Source: Cryptomeria japonica (lineage: Eukaryota > Streptophyta > Pinopsida > Cupressales > Cupressaceae). Taken from it: 64,000 bases of DNA. Location: positions 182,676,977 to 182,740,976 of the forward strand of contig NC_081411.1 of assembly GCF_030272615.1 (NCBI RefSeq), written 5' to 3'. Position numbers and translations under genes: made by a program. The notes under the pieces were generated by a model. That model saw only the letters and a program-made list of their open reading frames with translations, was not told the origin of the DNA and did not search any database. Shown piece by piece: positions 49,115 to 60,564 of the stretch (within the stretch, counting starts at the first letter, position 1; every line of letters starts with the position of its first letter).

Positions 49115-49435
49115 ATTGATTGAACTCCTTGAACACGTCGAACCATTCTGAACTGGGTTCAACAGGTTCATCTAGGTTCAATAGGTTCCAAGGTGTTCAG
49201 AAAAAGTTTTTGTACTAACATTTTCTCTAAGTGTTTTGCAGTGGCCCTTCCAAAATGCTTTCCTGTTCGGTGATATAACATCTATTTTGAACTTATTGAA
49301 CTGATTTCAAAGGGTTCAAATATGTTCAACGTGTTCAGCACAGCAAGTGGTGAACAGTTTGACGTGACGTACATCTTGAACTACTTGAACACTCAAGAAG
49401 TAGGTTCAAGATGTTCATTTGGGTTCAATGTTGGC
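49115..49435. promoter_or_regulatory. GTTCAA/TTGAAC hexamer cluster near the LTR start (3' copy)
   Basis: Same arrangement as at 38100-38420; retained in both LTRs with few changes. Confidence 0.5.
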
Positions 49436-49691
49436 GGGTCGCGCGGTTTCTAATGTTTTAGGAAGTGAATTCACTACTAAATACAGAGAGGCAGAACCAT
49501 ATCTTAAAGTGATGTCATTCTTTGGCTTTTTCGAAGTAAGTGAACATTTTGGGAATTGGCAGTTTCTTAAAGCACACCGCCATGCATTCAATGCATGCGT
49601 GCAAAGGTCTAATCTACCAACTTGCCACATCCAGACCGAAATTGTGAAATCATTGCATTTAATGACTCTGTATCATTACCTTTCTCAATAA
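49419..49691 (+). pseudogene. Short upstream ORF in the LTR (also at about 38415-38678)
   Basis: A 90-codon frame (MGSMLAGRAVSNVLGSEFTT...HLMTLYHYLSQ) present in both LTRs with few changes (38415-38678 in the 5' copy). It ends TAAG|GTATGA, which could be a splice donor, so it may be leader exon sequence for the long ORF. The complementary strand is also open, so coding is uncertain. Confidence 0.3.
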
Positions 49692-49905
49692 GGTATGAAA
49701 ATCATTTACGTTCTACATTTGTTACTTGTTGCTGGACATTTGTTTATGTTATCCCTGGATAGGAGTCTTTCTTGCTACTAGCCATCGTCCGATTATACAA
49801 CTGTGAAGGTGAATCTTTCCTTATTTTCTCCAGTGTTTTCCCTTGCATTTTCTCTCATACAGAAGGTTTCACTGCAATCAAATTTAGGTTTCTTGTTTTG
49901 AAGTT

Positions 49906-52900
49906 ATGAAGTCCACTCTGCATTTGTTTGGAAACATCTTTAGCTTGGCATCCACAGAAGCCATAGTTAGTGATACAGACCTGAAGGGAGAGAACCTTGA
50001 AGATTTGAAAGAAAGGGTGTTCAAGGGTGTTGATAAGTCTTTTTGTATAGAGATTTTGAGTAGTGGACTTTTAGAAGCTGAAGCCTTTCCTCCAGCAATT
50101 CCTTGTCCTGAGTTGGTTTGCGAGTGTATTGCTAGATATGACCCAATATCAGAAACTATTAAGAGAGATAATGGCAAAACCCTTCTTGCCATTAACTATG
50201 AGGTGATTGCTTCAGTTTTCAAGATACCGAATTACTAGTTTTCTAATTTCTCTCCTGCCCAGTCAATCAGTGAGTTCAATGCAGATAGAGCTGGACATCG
50301 AAATAATGTGGCGAAATTCTGGTTAAAGGTCCCTTAGAGAGGCGGTTCTAGGTTACCTAAAAATCCTAACAAGAACCACATGTTGCCACATATCCACAAT
50401 GTGATGCTTCTGTTGCATCGAGCTAGAGGTTCCATTGAAGCTTATAGCTTTGATGATTGGATTTATTGCTATGTGCAATTAGTTCTGGAAGGAAAACAAT
50501 ATTTGGATTGGGTGGAGTTAATTGCTGATTCCATGAGAGAGCAGTTGAGTCTAGCCAAGTAGTTTCAACAAAACTTCTTCATGTCCTCATATCGCTTGTA
50601 TTGTCTAGCTTGTGTTAAAGAGTTAATGGGTATACCAAAGCAGCCCACTGAGGAAGATGTTTCGGTGTATGAGTTCTATCCTATGCTACAAAAAGACAAT
50701 GCCCTACAAGATTTTAGAAGGATACACAATGCATTCTTGGGTGATATGTGTCATGAACTGAAAGGTACAAAGGCTAAAAGGATTTTAGATGATGCACAGA
50801 CCTTGATTAAGAAGTTTGGCAGTTTTTACATCCAGTTCCCACGCTTTTGCTATATACGGGTAGGAGGCTTTGAAGAGGAACCCTTCAAGCTCCCCCACTT
50901 ATGTTTTGATTGTTTTGTTCTAGCAGAAGTATGCAGGCAATTGACCTTTGTGATCAAGAAGGCATAGCCTAAGGACAAGTGGGAAGGTCATTTTCCAATT
51001 CAATTGGGAGTGTTATCTTGTAATTCAATGTCTGATGCACTAACTATAGTAGCAGACCTTAGGAATTTTAATTTCTCTCTATATTCTGAAAGGAAGGGGT
51101 TTGACAACAAGGGATTTTCTTGGAGCCTTGGCTTAATGCCTTATCTTCCCATGCCACAGTTAGAAGGTTTCTGGGAAGATTGTATAGATGAACTTGAAGT
51201 TTTCAAAAGGGAAAGCATGAGATTGGTGCTAGAACAGGTTGTCTCTTTGCAAATAAAGTTAGACATTAAAGGGCTTGAAGAGGATTATCTTGAATTGTTT
51301 GAACCAGGATATTTAGCCCATGTAGAGACATAAATGCTCCCAATTAATTGGGATGAGGAGGAAACTGATGACATACAATTGAGGACCGAATGAGTTCTAG
51401 AAAGAACCGTGGCATGGGTGGCTAAAAAGAAAGAAATAATAAGGATCCTCTATCTTCACCAAAAAGTCCCTCTAACAGTGCTCCTGTTCGTGCAGGTAGG
51501 GATACCAATTCATCTCAGCCTAGATGCAAGTCTAGCCCAACTCTAGATTTCAGTACCCCTCGGCATACTCGATCACGTAGTGTCGCCCAGAGGAAGATGG
51601 ACCAGGTCAAGGATATGGGAGGAAAAGATCGTGCTTGAGGCTCAGATTTTTGAAATTGAAGATTTGGATGGTGAAGTTGCTTCTGCTCTAGACTCCCAAA
51701 CAGTGACTGTGGCAATGATGCCACCACCAAAAATGATTGAAGGAACTTCTCATTCTGCTGCGACCCCTAAATGGTTAACAACCTCAGTGAACAAGAAAAG
51801 GAGTTTTCTTCCTGTGACCATTCTGATTCAGGAGATGGTTGCTAAGTACTCTAAGAAGAATCCAAAGCTGAAGAGGTTCAAGAACATCGCTCACCTAAAC
51901 AATGATGAAGAAACTGGGAAATGGATGGCCAAAATTGCCTTATACAAGCCGAAAGATGAAAACAGAGAGGCTGGTACTGATGTTTTTGAGATCACAAAAG
52001 TAGATTTGGGAAAGATGAGCAGAGATATAGATAACCATTTTTTTCAAGTGTCAGCAAAGAAAATGCTTACCCGCTCAGAGGAGGATGGATAGGAGAAAAG
52101 AGAACTTAAAAGACACATAAGTGTTTTGGCTCAGTTTATCGATAGTATCGGTTGCCTTGGAGCAATTCCAATATCACATGCCACTGAGAATTTCAACCCA
52201 ACTTCTCCAGAGAACAAGAAGTTGATGAATCAAGTTCAATGGGCTAAGAGCATCGCTAAAGCAGTTGAGAAGTGGATTGAACAAATAATCAAAGATAGTG
52301 AAAAGTACATTATCGACTCCCAGAAATTGTGTGATGAAGTACAGAGCCTGATTTCTGAAATCCAAAACCAGCTTGTACTATGGGAGAAAGAAGAGCACAA
52401 ATGGCAAAATGTCCTACCTCTGTTTGCCAAAATCAAAGAATATGGGACTACTAGGTTTCTGAAAGAACATTCAATTAAGCTGGTGGCCGATGAATGCCAA
52501 CTTTTCATGCTGAAGAAAACTATCATGTGGAGAGTGCTTACCTTTCAGTCAGTGATTACGGATGCAAGAACCTCTGTCTGTGAACTCCAAGATTTGTGAA
52601 GTAGTATCATCAAGGATAATAAAGTGGTTAATCCCGATCATGACTGCGAGTTAGGAATCTATGGGTCAAGTACACAGGAAGCAATCAAATCTTTCTGGTT
52701 GAACATGGAGAAGATCAGAGTCAAGATTAGCTTCACGCCAGAGGATATAACCAAGGTGGCTAGGATCGAATCTATGGTTTTTATTGGGAATGATCAGCTG
52801 CGGAAACACTCAGAAAAGATGGTGCAACATAGGTGGAATAATGAGGTGGCAAAGGTGAAACTCAATGCAATGAAAGTCCTGAGCCAATCCATGGTTGAAG

Positions 52901-52959
52901 AACTCACAACTGCTCATGACACCCACGAAGATGGAGAAGATGATAATGATGGAATATGA
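49906..52959 (+). pseudogene. LTR-encoded long ORF, 3' LTR copy (better preserved)
   Basis: From ATG 49906 (MKSTLHLFGNIFSLAS) one frame runs about 1,017 codons to TGA 52957-52959, interrupted by roughly eight stops and by a 34-bp deletion near 51433 whose shift is cancelled by a 2-bp deletion near 51629. Open pieces are 49906-50238, 50380-50562, 50581-50967, 51004-51333, 51580-52092, 52126-52599 and 52624-52959. Where this copy has a stop the other LTR often has a sense codon and vice versa, so the ORF was intact when the element inserted. Possible upstream splicing: CAG|GTGAGT with a T-rich acceptor at about 38792-38848 in the 5' copy. Confidence 0.7.
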
Positions 52960-53900
52960 CATAATGCATCAATTTAGGACTATTTTTCTTTATTTTTAAA
53001 ACATTTTTCATAGTTATGCAAAAACTTCGGGACATCTGTCCCAAAATACTTTTCGTTGGTTTCGTAACTATTTTATCGGGGAGTGGTCGAGTTTTCAGGG
53101 AGACCTCCCCCATTTAGACTATAAATAAGGTAAAATAGATGGTAGAAGGGGGAGATTTTAGTAACTAATTTTGTGAACTTTGACTGAAGTTTTTGTTCTA
53201 GTATTTTTTGTTCTTAATCAAAGGAAGAATCAGATGATTGAGATCTGTTATGGAAAAAGATTGGTAGATGAATTTTTGTGTCTTTGTTGCATAAAGATAT
53301 ATATATGAAATCTGATCATATTGTTTTTGGGGAGAAGAAAGATCTGTGTATTTTGAATCCGAATAGATAACATGTCTTTGCATATGTTCATCTAATCAAG
53401 TAATAGTAATTGATCATTTCATTGCAGTATTTCATTATTCCTCTGATGTCCTTTCCTTTGAATGTGTTGTTTACTCTAGAAAAGATTCATGATTGAGGGT
53501 GGATATATTTTCCTTTAATCTGTTCATCTTGTATTAGTTTAGGTGGAAGAATGTATATTGAACTTTGTTTTAGTTGCTATAGTTACATGCTTTGAAAATT
53601 AAGGAAATAGTTTTCATTGTTTATGAGACATGAGAAAAATTGCAGCTTTTCATCTAAGAATGAAATAGGTGGCCTTACACGCTTTCTGGTTAAAAGCTTT
53701 TATTCAGATATAAATAAAAATAAAACACATTTTATGAAAAACCTAGATAGGGAGCTGTACCTATGCAAAAATTTAGAGGGAAGTGATTTGAACAACACTT
53801 ACCCAACTGTTTAGTGAATCATTTGTTCTTGGAATTAAGGTAACAGAGTTTAAAATTAATCATTTAAAAACAAAGAGAAAATCTGTTCACTAACAATCTT

Positions 53901-55492
53901 GTAGACCAATTCATCAACTATTGGAGCTTTGTTTCTTCCACTCCTTCTAACCTCTTTAATTTCTACATCTGATTGGGTGTTAGTGATATCACCCTCTTTC
54001 TCATCCTTTTTGAGCTTTGTATCAACTTTTCCTTCACTCTTCTTCTTTGTAGTAGAAGTCACTCCTACCAGTCTATCTTTACTTGGGGAAAATACAGGAC
54101 TACCTAAATCCTTTTCTTTTGTATATCTTGCAGGATTGGTTGATGCAGTCCCCTTGGGTTTTGTCTTTGACTCTTTCTTCTTTCCACGTGTTAATTCTTC
54201 ATCTTTATTAGGATCGACCCCTGATTATACACTAGTACCAATGGAGGTAGTGGCACCAGATGCTTCACCTCCATATTTTTTGTCAAGAATATCAATCATT
54301 CTTCTTACTTTTCTTTTCATGGTTGGCACCTGAAGTTCCTGTTTTATTTTGGAGGTTGCCTCCTCATAGGTTCAAAATCTCTTTGTCTTTGAGTCTACCA
54401 ATTTGGATAGTAGCATATTGACATGAATTTTAACAATATCTACTGCAACCTCATAGTCCATAGGTGGAACCCAAAATGTTCTGGGTTGAACCGCTTGAAT
54501 GATACAACTATCTGTGTCTACAAGAAAACAAATGTTGTATTTGTATTTATGTACTATACCGGTTGGAATTATTTCCCTCTTGTGCATCCTAATTTGAAAT
54601 TCCTTAAAGTATTCCCACATTGTTTCACCAAACCTATCTCCTAAATCCCTAATCATTTCACCTATCTGAACCATGATAGGTTTCTCTTCAGACCATACTA
54701 CTTTACCCTTACCAGGGAAAATGTTTTGCACATAGAAAAATATACATACCAATAGTGAAACATATCTGAAAGATTGCTTCTTGTCCTTCTTAATTCTTTC
54801 CATGTTCACCATAAGTTGGATTTTAATCATCTCACAAATATCATAGGTTGTGTCCTCCTTGATAATTTGATAGGCAACATGTATGTCACCGCTTGGCACA
54901 CTATTCATCCAGCTTGATTGATAAACTCTATAACCTAGCACTATAGAGGAGAATCTTACTTTAGCATCCTCAATATGAGTGATTGTCATCACTCTACTAT
55001 CACATCAAGATTTGGTTAACCAGATGACTTTAAAAGATGAAATCATTCTTAAGGTTAATGCTTCATCAGTTGCACTAAACCCTGTAACTCTTTGAATCAC
55101 CTCCTTTGTGATCTTGATCGGTGCTTGAGTTTCGAACCACAAGAATTAATCATGAACTCTGCTCAGTGCATACCTAACCCAGTCATCATGAAACTGATCA
55201 ACAAAATCGACAACATTAGACAAACCCTTGGTCTTCAGAGGTAGATATTGTGCCTTCAATTGATCATTAACATAGAACCCTTTAAACTCATTTTGAATGA
55301 AATTGTCTCAAATTTCTTTAAGCTTGCAGTGAATGTAGAAATGAATGTCTTCAACTAATAATACATTGGAGGCATAGATGATAAGGCACCAGTCATGTCA
55401 ATCTCACTGGCTTTCATCAGATGTAGCTTGAACTTGGGTTGGGGTTCTTTGATAGCTTCAACCAACACAGGAGTTGATATCGGCGCTTCCAT
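53901..55492 (-). pseudogene. Element B long unknown ORF, N-terminal part
   Basis: Starts near ATG 55492 (MEAPISTPVLVEAIKEPQPK) and keeps one main frame, with a few stops, to the insertion point at 53901. A conserved-looking segment reads APIKITKEVIQRVTGFSATD, and the longest clean piece is 54992-54372 (206 codons). Toward the insertion it becomes Lys/Ser-rich (TSTTKKKSEGKVDTKLKKDE). Not gag, protease, RT or integrase. Long ORFs of this kind are carried by other large plant retroelements; function unknown. Confidence 0.5.
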
Positions 55493-56099
55493 GATGACCT
55501 TCAAAAAAAAAATTCTGAAATAGTGTTTGAATACCTTTTTCTCATAAATACCAACCACCACTATCACTTTGCTTGATCTTCGCGCACAAAAAATTCCTAA
55601 TGAGATTTCAATCGTCTTTGATCGCACGAGAGCTCAAGAAAGTCCACAAGAAATCAGCATAAATGAAAATGTGTAGACATTTCCTTATTTATTCATTGAG
55701 ATTTATTGGCGTAATGATACAATGGTTAGTTTTGAAACTTACAACTTAAAGTACACTGATTTTCCTTTTACCGATTGTTTGTTACCGATACTGATACACA
55801 AACAATTAACACACAAGGAATTTCTAAAACAAGAAGTTTGGTCTAACTTGTATGCATCTCAACTATGCAGATAGACATAACTTTATATTGGTAAAGGGGA
55901 TACAAAAAAAATCTTACCATATGTGCTCCCCTTGGGCATCAGTATGCCTAGTTAGAAGAGGAACTGTCATCACCGATGGATAATGACTTCATTTCAGAAT
56001 GACCTCCTTCTTTTCTTTCTTCCTTCTTGATCCATGTTTTTTTCATTTCAGTTCTCACTTCTTCAATGCCTTCTTTCCTTTCAGGTCATTTTTCTCTTT

Positions 56100-57327
56100 C
56101 TTCTTGCTAAACTGGTTCTTCCCTTCAGACCGAATATAGGATCGGTTCCTACACTCTCTAGCTAGGTGAATGATCTGATGGTAATTGAAACATGCCATAC
56201 TAGTTGTCCTTCATGGTCCTGAATTATTTCTCTAGCCTATTCTCATTCTGCAATTTTATGCAAAATGACAAAAATTACGACACATGAAATAGGTGGCATT
56301 GAACTGATTACTCCTTTTATTAGGACTGACTAGTCTGAATTGTGATATTGATATGTTTGACTTGAACTTTCATTATTCAGATTTGTGTCTAAACTTATGT
56401 GAAGTAATATCCATTAAATCTTCTTCTATTTGACATACTGCTAGATTAAGATCTACACTCATAAGCAGTGTGGCCATACTTATGACAATTATGGTAGTAA
56501 CCATCAAAGGTGAAAATCTTCTTTTGATTAACTGGTTTATTTCTACAGTCATTAGTCTTATGACCCGATTTACCACAATCATTACAAGAGGATTTAGAAA
56601 AATTCATACCTTTCACTTTTGAATGGTTCCTTTTATCATCCTTCCTCTTTTTGGATTTAGATGATTCACCAATTTCTATAGGACCTGTACCGAGGTAACC
56701 AAGACTAGTTGTTTCCTTTGTTCTTCTCCGAGCTTCAACTATTTATCTACCTTCTCAGAGCTTTCATTGAATTTCCTCAATTTCTCATTTCTCTCTTTTA
56801 TTAGTTTTCAACTCGCTCTTGAGTTGTTCAATCTCTTTCATCATCTTCTCCTTTTCTTTTGTGTTTTCATGTAGATGCTTATGTATGTATTCATTCTCTT
56901 AGGTGACAATTCAGATTTCTTCATCTTTCTCAATCATGATTGCATCATTTTCTCTCAGGGCATCTTCAACAAGCCTCCTAGCTCTTTCCACTTTTGATAG
57001 ATCTTCTTCTACCTCCCTTTTTCTTTCATCAACACTTTTGTTGGCTTCCAGTGTCTAGGTCATTCTTAAGGCCTAAACTTTATGTTCTCTTTTGAGATGT
57101 GTGATTTCCTCGGTTAGCTTGTTGTTCTTTTCCATGAGTTTTGAGACTACTTCTTTGGCTTCTTCGGATCCACTTTGTTTAGAGAGTTGATATATGATGT
57201 CCTGACTCTCATTTAGTTGTTGAGATAATTCCTTTCTTTTTGCAAGAGATTTTCTCAGTCTATCTTTTAGCTGAGCAATAATTTCATTTGCTTCATCAAT
57301 CTGCTTCTGATACCGATATTCTTCCAT
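56100..57327 (-). pseudogene. Element B coiled-coil and zinc-knuckle protein (gag-like)
   Basis: From an ATG at 57327 the minus strand encodes a Lys/Glu-rich coiled coil (MEEYRYQKQIDEANEIIAQL, heptad-like to about 57073). After several in-frame stops come CCHC zinc knuckles: CNDCGKSGHKTNDC at 56586-56545, then CHKYGHTAYEC near 56487-56455, and a decayed third one (CFNYHQIIHLAREC) near 56195-56150. The knuckles point to a nucleic-acid-binding gag. The usual Copia gag N-terminal domain is absent, so it may be rearranged. About ten stops make it non-functional as read. Confidence 0.55.
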
Positions 57328-57370
57328 GATCTTTATCCTCAAGCTGTCAAGCTTCACTTCAGAGGAATAT

Positions 57371-57385
57371 GGCTCTAATACCAAT
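57371..57385 (-). other. Element B primer binding site (initiator tRNA-Met type)
   Basis: Minus strand ATTGGTATTAGAGCC, one base from the usual TTGGTATCAGAGCC, immediately after the 5' LTR. Confidence 0.8.
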
Positions 57386-58626
57386 TGTTGATCCCAACCG
57401 ATACTGAGAGGGGAGGGGTGAATCAACACTATACCGGTCTTAACTGAATTAAAAAATTTACTAAGTTTGCACTAACTTAACATTCATCAATATAAATAAT
57501 TACTACTGAAGAATATGCATGCATGAAAAGATACATAGTGACAACAAGATTTATCTCATGGAAACCCAAATGGGAGAAAACCACAGTGTGAGTAGGAACT
57601 CACAAAATTTGTACTTTTCTAGAGACACCCGGTGAGGAGCCATCCTTATTAGGAGATTACAAAGACACTATTAGGTGCCACCCGATTAAAAGATTTTGAT
57701 TAAGGCCTGTCATTGCCTTTACCTTGTTAAAGGTAGCCTTGTTAAAGGTCTTAGGATCATCAATTAATATGACACTTGGTTAAGGGATTTTACAACAGGA
57801 CTTTTTAAATTCTACCCTATTAAGGGATTTTAGTTGAAATGGTTAGAAAGCAACATTAGGATTATCTGTTGGAGTGGCTACTGATAGCTTGATGAGATCT
57901 CATTGAAAATCATACTATATTTATATCAGTTGTTTCTACTCTGCACAACACCAGTTTCCTGAATATACCTTCAGCTTTGTACTCTACAGATTTACTCATT
58001 CTCGGATCTACACTCTATCGGTCCTCTGTCACTCGACTTTGAACTCTGTTCTTACTCCCCCTATGTTTAGTTTCACATTTTTCACTATTCACATGAACAA
58101 CAACTTCACCAATATGAATTATGTGAATTTATTACCCTTTTGGTTTGTTGCCAACTTTCCTTCCAAAAAATCATATTCAAAATTATGTTTCCATGCCATA
58201 AATCCCTCTCCAGAAATCATTGCAGGAATGTTTGTCAAAAAAGTCATTCCTACTGATAAATCCACTGATTGACTGGAGAAGACTGCCAGTTTAACTAGAT
58301 GTTAACTAAACGTCACCAAGTCTATCAGTTACAGACTATACCGGTGTACTGATCAAAATCTACTTAGCCGATTACCTTTTGTATACTGATTTGTTCACTA
58401 CTTAGTCATTTGACCTCTTTTGTGCTAGTCTACTCACTACTTGCCAGTTGACCTCTTGTGTGTTGGTCTACTCATTGCTTATCCTATCTACACACTACTT
58501 AGCCAGTTAACCTCTGTATATCAGTCTACTTACTGTCGATAGGTTGTCAATACTTGGTAGATGATGTTGCCAATAATTATAACTATATCATTCACCGGTC
58601 ATACAAAATGCACCAGAATGCTAATA
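57386..58626 (-). repeat. Element B 5' LTR
   Basis: Plus-strand edges TGTTGATCCC and GCTAATA; pairs with 34872-36117 throughout. Confidence 0.75.
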
Positions 58627-59762
58627 GTTTGTGCTACCACTTTAGATTTTCCTATCCTCATCCACTCTCTAAGGGAATCTAGGATCGATTACCCAATTTT
58701 GATGTCATTCACATCCTCTAGTACATCCCACCATGAGAAACCCTCCACTTGGCTTCTTATTTTGGTCCTCTTTGTAGAAAAACTATGGCATAGAATGCCT
58801 TGGTCTAGACTAGGACACACCAAAAATCCCTGGCCCCTCTCAAAGTGGCCCTAATTTGAAATAGGGTAAGTCTTATATCTCCATGAGAACATGTGACTCA
58901 TAAGGCTACACATGACCATTGGAGGTTAGCCTAATTGATAAATTAACTAGGGAACCCTATATAAAAACGTCCTATCAATTCATTTTCACCTAGAAGCAAT
59001 CTAAGACTTTATCTATATTACTTGTGCATCTGTGAAGAATTTATCATCAAGCATATTTAAAATTTCAAGGTTGCATATTCATCATTTAAGCATTGTGGAG
59101 CAAAGTTAAATGAAACTTTATACAAGAATGTGTGTGTGATTAGGGTTTTTCATGTCCATGTGTTTGTCATGTCATTACATTCAACATTTTTTATTACATT
59201 CAAAAATCATTGCATCATCATCAATAATTATAGATCTAAGGTATATCTCCTAAACATTTATTTTATTATTTGGATTATTTCATTCATGGTTAATTCCAAA
59301 ACTGAGGTTTGACCTAAGAAAAATCCCTATTGCCAACATCGTTCCCTTTCTTTTTGTTTGTAGGAAATAGGTGCAAAGTTTTACTCAATAAATCTAGCAA
59401 GGTGAATAGTGTCTAGTCCCAACAAATAAGGCCGAACTTCCAAGGATAGGTTCTCAACATCTTATTTTGCCTAGATCCAAGTTGGTGGCTTTATGGGACA
59501 TCTATTACTTACTATTTCTTTCATATTACTTCAATAACCCCTCATTTTACCCTAATTTCATAAATGACATTACAATTCAACTTAGAAAGAAGGAAACTCA
59601 CACCACACACAATTTGTAAATATGATCAGTGTTATGAGCCCCTTTTCTAATCAAATTATGGCTAGATCTATTTGATTTGCCACCTTTCAATATATTGTTA
59701 ATTTGGCCCTAGTTAGTGGTTTTACTTGTTAAAACCCTATTTCAGAATTTACAACCATTACA
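58627..59762 (+). repeat. E0 LTR, remaining part (right of insertion)
   Basis: Begins GTTTGTGCTACC, which is the continuation of the family after the 43-bp left piece, and ends ATTACA just before the primer site. Confidence 0.6.
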
Positions 59763-60564
59763 TTTTGGTGAACCTGACTCCTTGCATGCTTATTTTTCAT
59801 TTGTGGTCTTAGAACTGAATTTTAGGCATTTGAAAATTTAAATTTTCTTTCATAAATAATAATTACATAAATTTACTAGTTAATTTCATATAAACCTTAA
59901 TTTATTTTGCTAATTTTGGCTTGTGGGTTGCATTGTTTTTCACTTATAATTTTAGATTTGATGTTAGGAACTTATAATGAAATTTACTAAATCTTATTTA
60001 TTTTCCTATTTCATACATGATTACATTTATTTTTAGTTATGTTTATCATAATCATGTGTTGGATAATGGCTTCTTTCATTTTATTGCTTTTTTTTATTCA
60101 TAGTACTTTTGCATATTGTTTTCGTAGGGTTTCAAAGATATTTCCTTCTTGAAAATCATATCTCAAAGTTTTCATCCATGTCATATTTTTTTTTACGATG
60201 ATATTTTTAGCAATATGTATTACATGTGTAGATCACATAAAGGCTTTTACAGACAATGATAATCCTAAAGATGGCATTGGAAAAGATAACACTTGCACCT
60301 CTCCTATGATATCTAATGTGAATGAGGAAAACTTCAATGCTCCTATCAATGATCTCTCTAATGGAGAGTAAGCATTAAAGAGAAACATGATGCCATCCTC
60401 TTCTCATAGGCATACTCTAGTGCAAGGGATGCACGATCAACATGTTGTCTTACCAATCTATTTAAATTTTCATTATCCTCCTAGAGATTATCTTAGTCAT
60501 CAAACATTTTGTAGGGAAGATGATGTTATGCATTTTATTCATGACCTATCTCCCCAAATAACAT
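59763..60564 (+). pseudogene. E0 primer site, leader and gag start, interrupted
   Basis: TTTTGGTGAACCTGACTCC (59763-59781) is primer-site-like. An AT-rich leader follows. From about 60240 short plus-strand coding appears (for example 60387-60569, MMPSSSHRHTLVQGM...), possibly the gag N terminus. It stops at the LTR of element C at 60565. Confidence 0.4.

Larger units (their letters stand above)
37953..53895 (+). mobile_element. 15.9-kb Ogre/Tat-like Ty3/Gypsy retrotransposon with ORF-bearing giant LTRs
   Basis: LTRs of 4966 bp (37953-42918) and 4928 bp (48968-53895) have TGTTA...TAACA ends (the 5' copy now ends TAATA). Candidate target duplication: ATCTC at 37948-37952 and ATCTT at 53896-53900. 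The insertion splits element B's ORF, and the frame rejoins cleanly. Internal order: primer site, gag, protease, extra RNase H, RT, RNase H, integrase, all in one frame with natural stop TAA 48816-48818 and about 18 premature stops but no frameshift seen. Giant LTRs, the primer site and an extra RNase H fit the Tat/Ogre lineage. LTR divergence was about 4% in a hand-counted 430-bp stretch. Confidence 0.85.
48968..53895 (+). repeat. Giant 3' LTR (4.93 kb)
   Basis: Starts TGTTACCG and ends CACTAACA. TATA box TATAAATA at 53120-53127 and purine tract GGTAGAAGGGGGAGA at 53141-53155. No polypurine tract of normal form is seen just upstream of 48968. Confidence 0.85.
34872..58626 (-). mobile_element. 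Element B: non-autonomous LTR retrotransposon split by a giant insertion
   Basis: LTRs of 1246 bp (34872-36117) and 1241 bp (57386-58626), TG...CA-type ends, roughly 12% different in the first 240 bp by hand count. Orientation is minus: the primer site (ATTGGTATTAGAGCC) follows the right LTR and a purine tract (AAAGGAGGAGTT) precedes the left one. Without the insertion at 37953-53895 it is about 7.8 kb. Coding includes a coiled-coil/zinc-knuckle protein and a long unknown ORF. No RT, RNase H or integrase motif is seen, so it would need enzymes from another element. Confidence 0.75.
34829..60564 (+). mobile_element. E0: outer Gypsy-like LTR element, split by a nested insertion
   Basis: The LTR is in two parts, 34829-34871 and 58627-59762 (about 1.18 kb joined), and belongs to the same family as the element A LTRs in opposite orientation. 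TTTTGGTGAACC directly after 59762 is the primer site, so this is a 5' LTR read on the plus strand. Internal sequence follows to 60564, where another element interrupts it. The remainder of E0 is outside the window or lost. Confidence 0.6.
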
